A stretch of 64,000 nucleotides of DNA from Hyalella azteca (lineage: Eukaryota; Arthropoda; Malacostraca; Amphipoda; Hyalellidae): contig NW_025934805.1 of the NCBI RefSeq assembly GCF_000764305.2, positions 31,738-95,737 of the forward strand, given 5' to 3'. Position 1 is the first letter of the stretch, and every line of letters begins with the position of its first letter. Of this stretch, positions 45,610 through 56,335 are shown piece after piece. The notes beneath the pieces were generated by a model that was given only the letters and a program-made list of their open reading frames with translations, did not search any database and was not told the origin of the DNA. A program made the position numbers and the translations under genes.

Positions 45610-48600
45610 AATAACTAAACAAAGTAAAGATTTAATATCAAAAAGTCACTTCTGCCTCTCCATTATTGCTTATGTCTTTTTTGTATCATCGCTGATCGTT
45701 CAAATTGTCCCAGTTCCTCAATCAACCTCCTATAACCATTCGTTGTTGTGTTACACTTATCGCTAGACCTTAGATTTAGATGAGCGGCGCTGTTTTAGAG
45801 GAGGTTTCGCAAGGGATAAACTAAATAAAGAAATTCTAATGTGCTTTAGGGTAAATCAGATTAGTTCCATAAACTTCAGACTACCGCTTCACACTGACCA
45901 CTGTTACTCAGACCGCCAGTGCAGTGTTTCGGTTGGGAAGACTTCCGTGTCACAGCTACTCTCTACTAGCCTTACTTGTGCAATCACTTGAAATTTCTCG
46001 CGGTATGACATCACGGGAAAACATTTGTACGGTGAGCTCAGGCAAGAGCTGTGAAGTCTTCCGTTCAAAGCGTAATTGTCTCGGGGAAACTCCGTTGCAA
46101 TGTCCAGTAAGGTGAGCACGTATTATAGAGGCCCACTGAAGAAGATGATCAATCACAGACGTAAAATCAGCCGCTACCTATACATGAACGAGTTTTGATG
46201 GTACGGCCCCTGATCTGATGGCAGGAGTGGTTCAACTAAAACATGCTAGAAAGATTCTTAACAAATCGGAATTTTTGCCTGCGGGTCAGATTTGATGCGT
46301 TGGCATTTACCGCATGACGCTACAAAGTTACGAATATCCAGTTTGAAACCCGACCTAAATAAAACTCCGGCGACACAAGATTAACAAGATTAAAGTTGTT
46401 GTCTGTAGAATATGACAGCGAAACTTATTTACCCTAAAAAATTTGTTAGCGTTGCATAAATTATTCTGAACATTATATTAATCATTTTAAATATTTCAAA
46501 TATCAGACGCCTATCAATCGAAGCATTTCAAAAGCCTGCATGCATGCGAAATGATGTGGATCAAGAAAAATTGCCTCATGCAATTCTTGTTCTATGTGAC
46601 AAGCTCCACAAAACGGGCACGGTCCTTACCATACGTTATTAAATAGAATTTGAATTTCGAGCATAATTATATAGTAACAATTATTAAATTTTTTCCCAAA
46701 CATTGTTGGAACAGTGAAACGCTCTCAACTTCTTGCGATGCAGACTTACTGCTACGTATAAGTCCTTAACCGTTGTTCATTCGAATTCATGCGGGTGTTC
46801 ACGCTGTCCCAGCAGCAATGATGGTCAATAGCGAATAGAAAATGGTCAATGGAACAAATTTTTATTTCTGATTTTGGAATAAAAATTCAATCGGAAAAAT
46901 GAAATTCACGTCCTAAGATAAAAACCCTTGGCGACGTCGAGAGATGTCTTTATCATCATATTAAGTGCTTCAATTAAGTTTTATTACTAGTTTTAGGCAG
47001 AAGTCTACCCAGTTTTAAATTCTCGCCGTGATTACGGCCGTTCACCACAGGCACTTTCGCAAACGCGTCGATCTTGACTTATTTTACATATTTATTCGTG
47101 CGTCCAAGCAGCGTACGGACGATAAGGGCTCCTCTTAACAGAACGGCCAGCGGTCAATGTCAGTGAGCTGCCCCCAGACAACCGGTAGGTACACGGCCAC
47201 GCCGTGGCGACGGCCGAGGTTATTCAATACGGCTGTAACGAGTCTAGAGATTAGGAGGAAGTGTTATGAGACGGGTGGAGGGAGGGAAGAAAGAATGATT
47301 TTGAAAGCTTATTTTGGTAGCATGAATTTTCAAATGTAGAACGAGCTGATATCGTAAAATATTTATCCAAATTAACTAACGTCTAAAATTTTTATTGTCT
47401 TGAGGTCACATAATGAATAACTGCGGGCACACGACGCCATACAGCCAGTGAGGACCAGTTCCAACCACTTTCTTCTACATTTAGTTTATTGTTGCACAAT
47501 ATTGTGTAAATTTTTTAAATGAATGGATAATTTGTCGATAAATGCCCAAGAAGGTATAAAATAACCTGGTAAATATTACAACTGTGAGGTAAAACTACTA
47601 CCAATGAACACCGGATGGAATTGTATAAGATTGGTATTCCAGAGCTCGCGTATACCCTGCAGTCGTCAGTTAACTCGTCAGTCGGTCGGCAGCTAATGTT
47701 GAGGATGTGGTGAAACGCTTCAAGTGACTTACGTTCAGTTATCTCCGGCTTATTATCCAAGGTGAGACACAGTCTGAACGTCCGAGTTCACTATTACGCG
47801 ACACATTTTAGCCTCGTATAAAAGTCTTAGTCTTGTTGCCTTGCACGGACTCTCGTTGCTGGCCCGCTGCCGCCAAACTCTACCGTCGACAGGCACCACC
47901 GCTGTCAATTCGCGTAATTTTGATGTAACGATGGAATGCAAAACAAAAATTTCCTCTTGGTCTTGAGTTTGAACAAAAAAATTGTACTACCCTTTATAAA
48001 TTTGCTTGTTCTAATTAACATCTATAAGATAATCGTCTAGATTGGAACTAGGAAGCCGGCATCTGTTATGACACACGAACTGCCATTCAAGGTTTAAATT
48101 TGTACCAACGGTCACTGACAGTTGGCTAGCAAGGCCATCAACGTCGCTGTACTTACATGATTAGTTATGCTAGATTGTGTTTTGAATTCATGTTTTTCAA
48201 AGCTGATCATCTCTGGCTTTGGGGAATTTGATTCAAAATTTCTCATTTAGGGACATACTCGTATGTCCTTATTAAGGAAAGTTAAATTTCTGCATTCAAA
48301 ATTGCATCTATACTTATACTCCTAATACTCAGTTTCATCTCTTATGTGAACGGAACTATTTTGGTGTCATTTTAATGATGGCTAGTATAAGCATTTCCTG
48401 TATTGGACTATAATCGTGATTTCAACTAAAATTTAGGACCAGTTTTCGATCAAACTAGATGAATTCGATTGCGTTTCAGGGAGATAATGAATGCATTTTA
48501 TGGCGCCAGGCTTCATATACACGAACTGCGACGAATATATATTAGATTTGCAATATTTCTTGTATGCCATTTATGATGAATGCAGCGGAGCCAAAATCCA

Positions 48601-48880
48601 AAGTTTCTTGTGCCGAGACACGCCATGAAGCCCTCAAGGCCACCGCGTTATCTGGAGTTGTTCCCGATAGCCGCGACTGATAGCGACCGCGCGGTGCCGT
48701 GACTGCACCAGAGAGAGCAGCACATTCTCTTGCATGACCTGACGCTGCATTATGATATTATTATATCGAAGTTTAATGTCAAATACGGACAATTTTGAAT
48801 TTTGAAGGCAGGTAACTGAATAAACGACGGCATTGCTCTTAGTTTTACGAGTGATCTTTATGTTGTAAAAGCTACAAGAT
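45610..48880. other. No gene recognised
   Basis: About 3.3 kb of mixed sequence. ORFs of 60-80 codons overlap on both strands without domain or splice support. Confidence 0.4.
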
Positions 48881-48895
48881 ACTGCAAAATATACG

Positions 48896-49066
48896 CAGTG
48901 ATGGCACTGCACCGTGTACGCAGTGATGACACTGCACCGTGTACGCAGTGATGACACTGCACCGTGTACGCAGTGATGACACTGCACCGTGTACGCAGTG
49001 ATGACACTGCACCGTGTACGCAGTGATGACACTGCATCGTGTAAGGCAGTGATGACACTTTACTGC
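48896..49066. repeat. 25-bp minisatellite, about 6-7 copies
   Basis: The unit is 'cagtgatgacactgcaccgt' plus 'gtacg'. The minus-strand ORFs with repeated 'VQCHHCVHGAVSSLRTRC' come from it. Confidence 0.93.
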
Positions 49067-49689
49067 AGTGTACCTTAAGTATTGCCACTCCACTGCACTT
49101 CACTGCACCGCACCGACCGCAGCCCACGACACTACATTGCACAGCACAGCACTGCTCAACAAGCTGCTGTGCAAGACGAGCGTCAGAAGATGCGCTGATA
49201 ACCGAGATAAGAGGCGGCAGATAGCGTCCCCCCCCCGCCGGGTGGTGAGTATCTCTGGTGAGATGGCAAGTAACCTGCCAGCAGTTGCCATGTCTTCGCG
49301 TTACTATTTCCAATAAGCACTGAGTAATTTCATTCCTGATCCATGAAACTATCAGTATTTGTTACAGCTAAAAACTCATGGCCGAATTTTTTAGATCATA
49401 TGAATACAGAAATACGAATTGACTCCAGCAACTACGAGAATTCAAAGCGGGTGTTTAGAATTTCAAAAAAATGCGGTAGCCTGCTGGACTGCCGTGCCTT
49501 ACTTCTCCGTGCCGAACTATGAAGATTATGGCACATTAAAACAAATTCCTATTTCAACGTATATTTCAAAGATCTGTCAGCAACGTACATTCAGCCAGTG
49601 GAGGCTCCTTAGCAACCCGATTGTGTTTAGTGTCAGCCTGTAGTTTATCTTATATTTTTTTGTGATTTGTTTGTAATCCATGGAATGGG

Positions 49690-49866
49690 CTGTCGTGGCG
49701 CGTATCCAGGATACTTTTATGCCGGAATATTGTATATAGGTGCTGTTGGGGCGCGTATCCAGGATACTTATCGTGTCGGGATATTGTATATAGGCGCTGT
49801 TGGGGCGCGTATCCAGGATACTTATCGTGTCGAGATATTGTATATAGGGGCTGTTGGGGCGCGTGT
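49690..49866 (-). repeat. 54-bp minisatellite, inverted array of about 3 copies
   Basis: Units contain 'gcgcgtatccaggatactta' and 'tcgtgtcgggatattgtata', the reverse complement of the 53054-53432 array. Each unit contains the palindrome GTATCC-t-GGATAC. Confidence 0.88.
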
Positions 49867-50185
49867 AAAGATCCTTCTAGCAGATCTTTAAGAATCGTGG
49901 AGGACAGTAACTGACACGCGGTTTCGTGATAGTTTTTAACCGGTTTCTGAAAATCAATACAAAAAAAACAGATAATAGAAAGTAACAAAGATAATGACAA
50001 AATTCATATTCATCAGTAAATCAAACTAATTATACAGCTAATAATCAAGTCTTACCAAATTACTGGAGGATCGGCATACTTAAACTATTCAGCTGACAGA
50101 CAGATCGTTTCTAATCGAGTCCGTACAGGTAACATTTGTCTGTGCTCGTCGGCTTAGAAGTAACTAGGAATGTTGCGCTTTAACA

Positions 50186-50330
50186 GCGCGTATCCAGGAT
50201 ACTTATCGTGTCGTGATGTTGCCTAGACCTAAAAATTTATTCATTTTTAGAGAATATAAAAGGATTGGAGGAAAGGGAGCAAAGGAGCGGAGGTGACGGA
50301 AGAGAGGATTGGAGGAAGGTGAAGAAAGGA
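50186..50330 (-). repeat. Single 54-bp unit remnant and purine-rich tract
   Basis: 'Gcgcgtatccaggatacttatcgtgtcg' at 50190 is one unit, 300 nt from the array. The purine-rich stretch 50257-50330 ('aggattggaggaaagggagc') mirrors the pyrimidine tract at 44.5 kb, so this is the composite repeat in reverse orientation. Confidence 0.65.
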
Positions 50331-50349
50331 ATGGATTGCTGATATGAAG

Positions 50350-52130
50350 AAAATGTTTGGAAGCGGCTGTGCTGAAAATTACTATCGTTATTTGATTTCA
50401 AGAATTATTTTTTAAATTCATATTTTTCAATATCATATTCATTTATCTTATTTCTATTCCTGGTGCACGAAGCCTAGTATCCATCACGTGCTTCTCTATT
50501 CATGCAGAATATTTTTTCACGAAGAGTTTGTTTCCAGATTTCACTTTCTTTCCACGGTCAATGATATGTAGAGGAGCGAACTGATTCATTTTTGGATATT
50601 TGATAAGATTTTCATTCCAACCCTTTCAACTTTAGCAAGGTTTCCAGAGTAATTGGGTTAACGCATCAGCTGATTTGTTTAGCGCTCATTACCAAGTTGA
50701 AATTTATAAATTGTTCAATATTATTGCAGAGAAAATAAATTGGCTCAACAAGTCCCAGAACAACGCGCCCCTTCTTCTATCAGCTTATCGCGGCCTTGAA
50801 GATAACAGCGCGGCGTGCAGGGGGCCTTGCTGCGGCTCAGATCCCTGGTATTGTAAATTCAAGGCATATTGCATTTAATTTAACTAAAGATGAATGCTTC
50901 GATTAAATGCCTTCATTTCCTATATGGACAGACTTCATCTCGTTTCCATGCCCAGATTTGAGAGTTAGTTTTTTGCATTAAATCAAGGCTCGTTTGTATG
51001 CCCACAGCTCGACGGCTTCGCTTGTTGACCGCGGCGGTAAAATCCTACTGCGCCGCCACTGAACTTTGACCCAATTTTGTTCTTCTTGTAAATTCAACCC
51101 AAATAAATACTGCAATTGTTTCCGGTGCGCCGCTGTCGCAATAGCCGTCTAATCGCCTGCTGCTTCTATCAATAAACAAATAATATTTTCAATTCTCTGT
51201 TCCCATCTCAATTTACCCAACGTGAGTAGCCGCTTTTCATTACTATTAATTGCATTCAATTGCATTGCAATTAACATGTATTAACTACTTCATTTTCCGT
51301 CATTCTTCCCTCCAATCACCGTACATTGCCAGCCTTAAATACCGTGAATTATTTTTTTCCAATTAATGTACATTTGCTACTTTAATTTCTGTACATTCTT
51401 TCCTTCAATTTCCTACTTTAATAACCGTAAATTCCCTCCTCCTGTTACCGTGTATTCATCCTTTCTACACACTCCTACTAGCCCAGTCTAGAATAAGTGC
51501 GTATCCTACAGCGTCGCGTCTCAGATTTTCTGTCGCGTTTAAAAAAAATTTGATTGACATCCGCGACCTCGGACAGGCTAGTCTGGTCGAAAATTTATAA
51601 GTAGAGAAAATGCCAAGTAAATTCACCGTATCTTTGGCAGAATAATACTGGAGACCAGCTCCATCATCTGATGAATAATTGTCAACGTTTGCGGCGAAAA
51701 TTTGATCAATATGAAGATATGATGAATTTGCTTGTCTTTGCGTTTGAATTCATGGGGAATTTGCGATTTAGGTGTACTAATGCTTTGAGGCTTTACAGGT
51801 TTAGACATGCCTATGAGTTTTATTTTTTGTTCTGGAGAAACGCGCCCATTTCTCAGCGATCGAGACGATTTACTAAAAATCCGAATATATTTTGATGAAA
51901 CTTTGCGTACCTGCTTCAGGAAACCTGCTCGTGTTATGTCATATAATTTCCAATTCTAACTCCATTCAGGTGGCTATACTGGTCTATGCTTTAATGATTC
52001 TTTTAAAAAATATATAGTGACGTGGACCTCATAGATGAGTATTATAAATATATCTGTATTAATTCGAAAATCAAGCCAAAAGTTTGCTATTTTCAGATAA
52101 ACCATTTTTATTTCAGCTGCTTCTGAATAT
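50350..52130. other. No gene recognised
   Basis: AT-rich, with several 'attaccgt..attc' like short repeats around 51290-51470. No domain-bearing ORF. Confidence 0.4.
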
Positions 52131-52136
52131 ATGTAT

Positions 52137-52366
52137 AGCGGTTTCAGCGTTTAATAGGCCGTAGGCCTGTCGCCGATTCTCGACATCGCAAAACATTCAT
52201 AGCATTTTGCGGTATCGAAATCGCAACTCACTGCTACAATTCTGCTGTGCTTAACCGCCCGGCCTTCTTGCGGATTCTGACCAGAAACTGGCGCACAGAG
52301 CTGGGATCGAACCCGCGCCTCTCTGCTCCAATCTTGGTACTCTGAACTGTAACCACTGAGGAAATA
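52137..52366 (-). mobile_element. Dimeric tRNA-derived SINE, minus-strand copy
   Basis: Reverse complement of the 14278-14528 element: 'agcggtttcagcgtttaataggccgtaggcctgtcgccg' at the left, 'gggatcgaacccgcgcc' (B box) near 52302-52320, and a poor A box at the right. It lacks the first few bases and carries no clear tail. Confidence 0.82.
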
Positions 52367-52576
52367 TTTTGCGGGAGAAATCGTAATGTAAAACAAATTG
52401 CAGGACAACGATCAAGTTTTACGATCACGATCTCCACGAGTTCGCACGCAAAGTTTCATCAGAATCTGTCCAGCATTTGGGGGCATTTCTTGGTGCCGCG
52501 AACTGGCGCGACGGGCGCACGCTGCTCAGGGGCGGCGATCGCAGGACGAGACGCAATCACCGAACTCTCACTCAGA

Positions 52577-52695
52577 TAAATGAATGGGTCACATTGTCCA
52601 ATTACTGGTCCACTTTCTTACTCACAGCATGAGCAGAGAGCGGACGTAGCACTGATACGCCCCTTTGCCGCGCAAACTGGTTCAGGATGACCAAC
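52577..52695 (+). repeat. Dispersed repeat shared with 24968-25072
   Basis: Same word order as the 25-kb copy, with an extra 'ttactcacagcatgagcagagagcgg' in the middle. Confidence 0.6.
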
Positions 52696-53053
52696 AAATC
52701 TGAATATGAATAAGAATATAAATTATACATAAAAATAATGATTATTAGGAGGTGAGGATTATAGGATCTGATAGGATGCACGAGGAGTACGTAATAGGGG
52801 AGGAACGAGTGCCGTCTAGGAAAAGTCTAATGCGGGTTGCGCGGTATACCGGCGGGCCTATTTAAGCCGAACGTTCTGACTGCGGCAAGTTCCTTGTTGG
52901 AGGTTGAGTCATCCGGCCGTAGTGGTGTGACCAAACTGATGGTCGGTGCAGTGATCCGAAGACGAATTACGACGGCATAGAGCTTCTCTTTTCATGGAGC
53001 AAGCGTCCTGCACAGAAGAGATTTATTTCATCCTCGTAATCATCGAGCTAGAG

Positions 53054-53432
53054 AAGTATCTTGGATACGCGCCCCAACAGCCCCTATATACAATATCCCG
53101 ACACGATAAGTATCCTGGATACGCTCCCCAACAGGCCCTATATACAATATCCCGACACAATAAGTATCCTGGATACGCACCCCTACAGCCCCTATATACA
53201 ATATCCCGACACGATAAGTATCCTGGATACGTGCCCCTAACAGCACCTATATACAATACCCCGACACGATAAGTATCCTGGATACGCGTCACAAAAGCGC
53301 CTGTATATAATATCCCAACACGATAAGTATCCAGGATACGTGCCCCAACAGCCCCTATATACAATACCTCGACACGATAAGTATCCTGGATACGTGCTCC
53401 AAAATCCCCCATATACACTATTCTGACGTGAT
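53054..53432 (+). repeat. 54-bp minisatellite, main array of 7 copies
   Basis: The unit runs 'aagtatcctggatacgcgcc', 'ccaacagcccctatatacaa', 'tatcccgacacgat'. A 54-bp unit keeps frame, so the strand is open for 130 codons with the 18-residue repeat 'YIGAVGARIQDTYRVGIL'. The other frame is open too. Dispersal to three other loci in the window argues for a repeat and against a protein. Confidence 0.92.
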
Positions 53433-53650
53433 AAATATTCTGGGTAGAAGCGCTGCAAGTTCATGACGGCGTTAATTAAAGGGAACTTGATCTTGCTCCT
53501 AAATGAGCGTGAGTGGCAGGCGTCGTATTTAACAATATCAGGAGAACAATTAGCATGCGAAAACGATGATGAAATTTGGGATATTACAGCAGATGGTTGC
53601 AGTAATGCTAATTTTAAAAATATTCGATCAATATAAACCTTCTTTTAAAA

Positions 53651-54193
53651 GTGCACCAGCGCTTACGCTATTGAAGTACTTGAGGTACTTACGTGTACGA
53701 TGGGGCAGCTCGGAAGTGTTCGCAGTCGCCGTACACTTAATACGGCTATATATTGTCTCCAGGTTCACACACCATGGTACCCAGGTTAGGGACACCTAAT
53801 ACGGCTATATATAGTCACCAGAATCACTCACCAAGATACACATGCACGAGCGATCACTTCACTGCGCCTACGATACTTCACTATAAAGTAACTCATCTGA
53901 ATCTTGCAAAATTATGATCAAGTCGTTCTGCTTAGCTCGTCGCTGATAACGGCATGCGCCGCTTTTTGGGCAACAGATGAAAACGAATGCCGGCGTAGCA
54001 CCGTAACCCCCCGACCTCAGTAATCCACTCGCTCGGGTATCAAGTTATAATTGGATTAATTTAATCGAGTGGACATCGCTTGTACCGATTAAACTGCTCA
54101 AGCAAATCCTCTTCTGCCGTGAAGCTACGAGATAAATCCCGAAGCAGCTGAGGCATGCGAGTTGCATCCACGATACGAGACTGGAACTTACGT
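53651..54193 (+). repeat. Composite repeat body, copy 2
   Basis: Aligned with 45004-45562. Its right end, 'cacgatacgagactggaacttacgtgaggcatg', is one unit of the 44-bp array seen at 61664-61805. The minus-strand frame through it ('FQSRIVDATRMPQLLRDLSR') is protein-like but is not in phase with exon 2 of gene B. Confidence 0.65.
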
Positions 54194-54303
54194 GAGGCAT
54201 GATACTGTACCTGTACTGTACCTGTACTGTACCTGTACTGTACCTGAACTGTACCTGTACTGTACCTGTACTGTACCTGTACTGTACCTGTACTGTATCT
54301 GTG
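54194..54303. repeat. 11-bp tandem repeat in intron 2 of gene B
   Basis: CTGTACCTGTA units, about ten copies, abut the hexamer array on one side and the 44-bp unit on the other. Confidence 0.9.
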
Positions 54304-55297
54304 CATGTAACTGTAGGTTTAACTGCAACTGCAATTGCAACTGCAACTGCAACTGCAACTGCAACTGTAACTGCAGCTGCAACTGCAACTGCGGCTGCAA
54401 CTGCAACTGCAACTGTAACTGCAACTGTAACTGCAGCTGCAACTGCAACTGCAACTGCGGCTGCAACTGCAACTGCAACTGTAACTGCAACTGTAACTGC
54501 AGCTGCAACTGCGATTACAACTGCAAATGCGAATGCAACTGCAACTGTAACTGCGACTGCAACTACGACTGCAACTGCAACTGCAATTGCAACTGCAATT
54601 GCAACTGCAACTGCAACTGCGACTGCAACTGCATCTGCAACTGCAACTGCGACTGCAACTGCAACTGTAACTGCAACTGCAACTGTAACTGCAGCTGCAG
54701 CTGCGATTGCAACTGCAACTGCAACTGTAACTGCAACTGCAAATGCAACTGCAACTGCAACTGCGACTGCAACTACGACTGCAACTGCAACATCAATTGC
54801 AACTGAAATTGTAACTGCACCTGCAACTGCGACTGCAACTGCATCTGCAACTGCAATTGCAACTGCGACTGCAACTGCAACTGCAACTGCAACTGCAACT
54901 GTAACTGCAGCTGCAACTGCGATTGCAACTGCAAATGCAACTGCATTTGCAACTGCAACTGTAGCTGCAACTGCGACTGCAACTGCAACTGCAACTGCGA
55001 CTGCAACTGCGACTGCGAATGCAACTGCAACTGTAACTGCAACTGTAACTGCAGCTGCAACTGCGATTGCAACTGCAAATGCAACTGCAACTGCAACTGT
55101 AACTGCGACTGCAACTGCATTTATAACTGCAACTGTAACTGCAACTGCAACTGCAACTGCGAATGCAACTGCAACGGCAACTGCAACTGGAACTACAACG
55201 GCAACTGAAACTGCAACTGTAACTGCAACTGCAACTGCGACTGCAACTGCAACTGCAACTGTAACTGCAACTGCAACTGCAACTGCAACTGTACAGT
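54304..55297. repeat. CTGCAA hexanucleotide array, about 1 kb, in intron 2 of gene B
   Basis: Roughly 165 units of CTGCAA with interspersed variants (CTGTAA, CTGCGA, CTGCAG). It starts 18 nt inside the intron, after the exon 2 donor GTGGGTGACC. All three frames stay open on both strands, giving false ORFs such as poly(Cys-Asn), poly(Thr-Ala) and poly(Leu-Gln). Confidence 0.97.
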
Positions 55298-55315
55298 TAC
55301 GTTGTGGTCACCCAC

Positions 55316-55530
55316 CTTTCCTGACGTACCACTGCTTGTCCTCCACCAGGGCGGCGAGCTCGGCCACCGTCCCCGCGTGGTCGGGGCAGCGCGCGACGCA
55401 GTCCATCACATCGTAGACGGTGAGGCGGGCCTCCCTCAGGGCCTCCTTCAGCTCCCCCCACCGCCGCGTGAGGTGACGGGGGCTGTCCCTGCTGAGGGCC
55501 GCCACCACGTACAGCAGCACTTCCCTCAGC
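55316..55530 (-). CDS. NACHT gene B, exon 2
   Basis: The acceptor is CTTGCAATCCCCCAG ending at 55531. The donor is GGAAAG|GTGGGTG at 55316/55315. The first base completes the phase-2 codon from exon 1 (CG + G, Arg). It encodes 'LREVLLYVVAALSRDSPRHL', 'RRWGELKEALREA' and 'MDCVARCPDHAGTVAELAAL', closely matching exon 2 of gene A. Exit phase is 1, as in gene A. It is GC-rich, unlike exon 1. I could not find counterparts of exons 3-5 of gene A further along the minus strand (43-54 kb). Confidence 0.82.
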
Positions 55531-55694
55531 CTGGGGGATTGCAAGTGGGCGGGGATTCATTTGGGGAGTCAAGCCTGTACGTCGTCTGCAGCTTGTGACA
55601 TGTTTTGGTTTCTTGCTTGTATAATGTTAATAAATGTGGCACGCAGCTCTTGCCATCAGAGCGGCATGCAGCTCATGCCATCAGAGCGACTTGA

Positions 55695-56225
55695 ATGTAG
55701 TACAATAGCAAGTATGAGGGTAAATACAATAGTAAATAGAAGAGTAAATACAACAGTAAGTAGGAGGGTAAATACAATAGTAAGTAAAAGGGCAAATACA
55801 ACAGTAAGCAGAAGGGTAGACAATAGTAAGTAGAAGGGAAAATACAATAGTTAGTAGGAGGGTAAATATAATGGAAAGTAGGAGGGTAAATACATAGTAT
55901 GTAGGAGGCTAAATACAATAGTAAGTAGAAGGTTAATTTCAACAGTAAGTAGAAGCGTTGTGAGTAGGAGGATAATACATCTGTAAGTAGGAGGGTATAT
56001 ACGATAGTATGTGAGAGAGTAATGCGTTTGTAATTAGGAGGCTATATTCAATAGCATGTAGAAGAGTAAATATAATATTAACTAGGAAGGTAAATACATA
56101 GGAGCGTAAATAGGAGCGCAAATGCAATAGTAAGCTAGAAGCAAAATACAATAATAAGTAGAAGGGTAAATATAGAATTGTACGTAGGAGGGTAAATACA
56201 ATATTGCGTAGAAGTGTAAATACAA
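55695..56225. repeat. Degenerate ~24-bp minisatellite in intron 1 of gene B
   Basis: Units like 'gtagaagggtaaatacaata' plus 'gtaa' recur at least 18 times with drift. On the plus strand many units contain GTAAGTAG. Minus-strand ORFs such as 'LLLSTLLLTVVF' are artefacts. Confidence 0.85.
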
Positions 56226-56335
56226 TAGCTAAATAACGGAAACAAAAATTAACGTAAATGTAGGAAAAGGAAAAATATTTAAAAATAAAAATAATGTAGA
56301 AACGACATCATTTATATTTCATATTGTCTGCTTAC

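Noticed and set aside
53023..53418. 131-codon ORF with an 18-residue repeat, possible repeat protein
   Set aside because: The unit is a dispersed DNA minisatellite found in both orientations, and both strands are open. There are no start or splice signals.
54061..54190. Third exon for gene B ('FQSRIVDATRMPQLLRDLSR')
   Set aside because: The frame does not fit the phase-1 end of exon 2, and the sequence belongs to a repeat also present at 45.5 and 61.7 kb.
54199..55416. 405-codon plus-strand ORF, and Cys-Asn and Leu-Gln rich ORFs in other frames
   Set aside because: They are translations of the CTGCAA hexamer array, which is open in all frames. The array lies in intron 2 of gene B.
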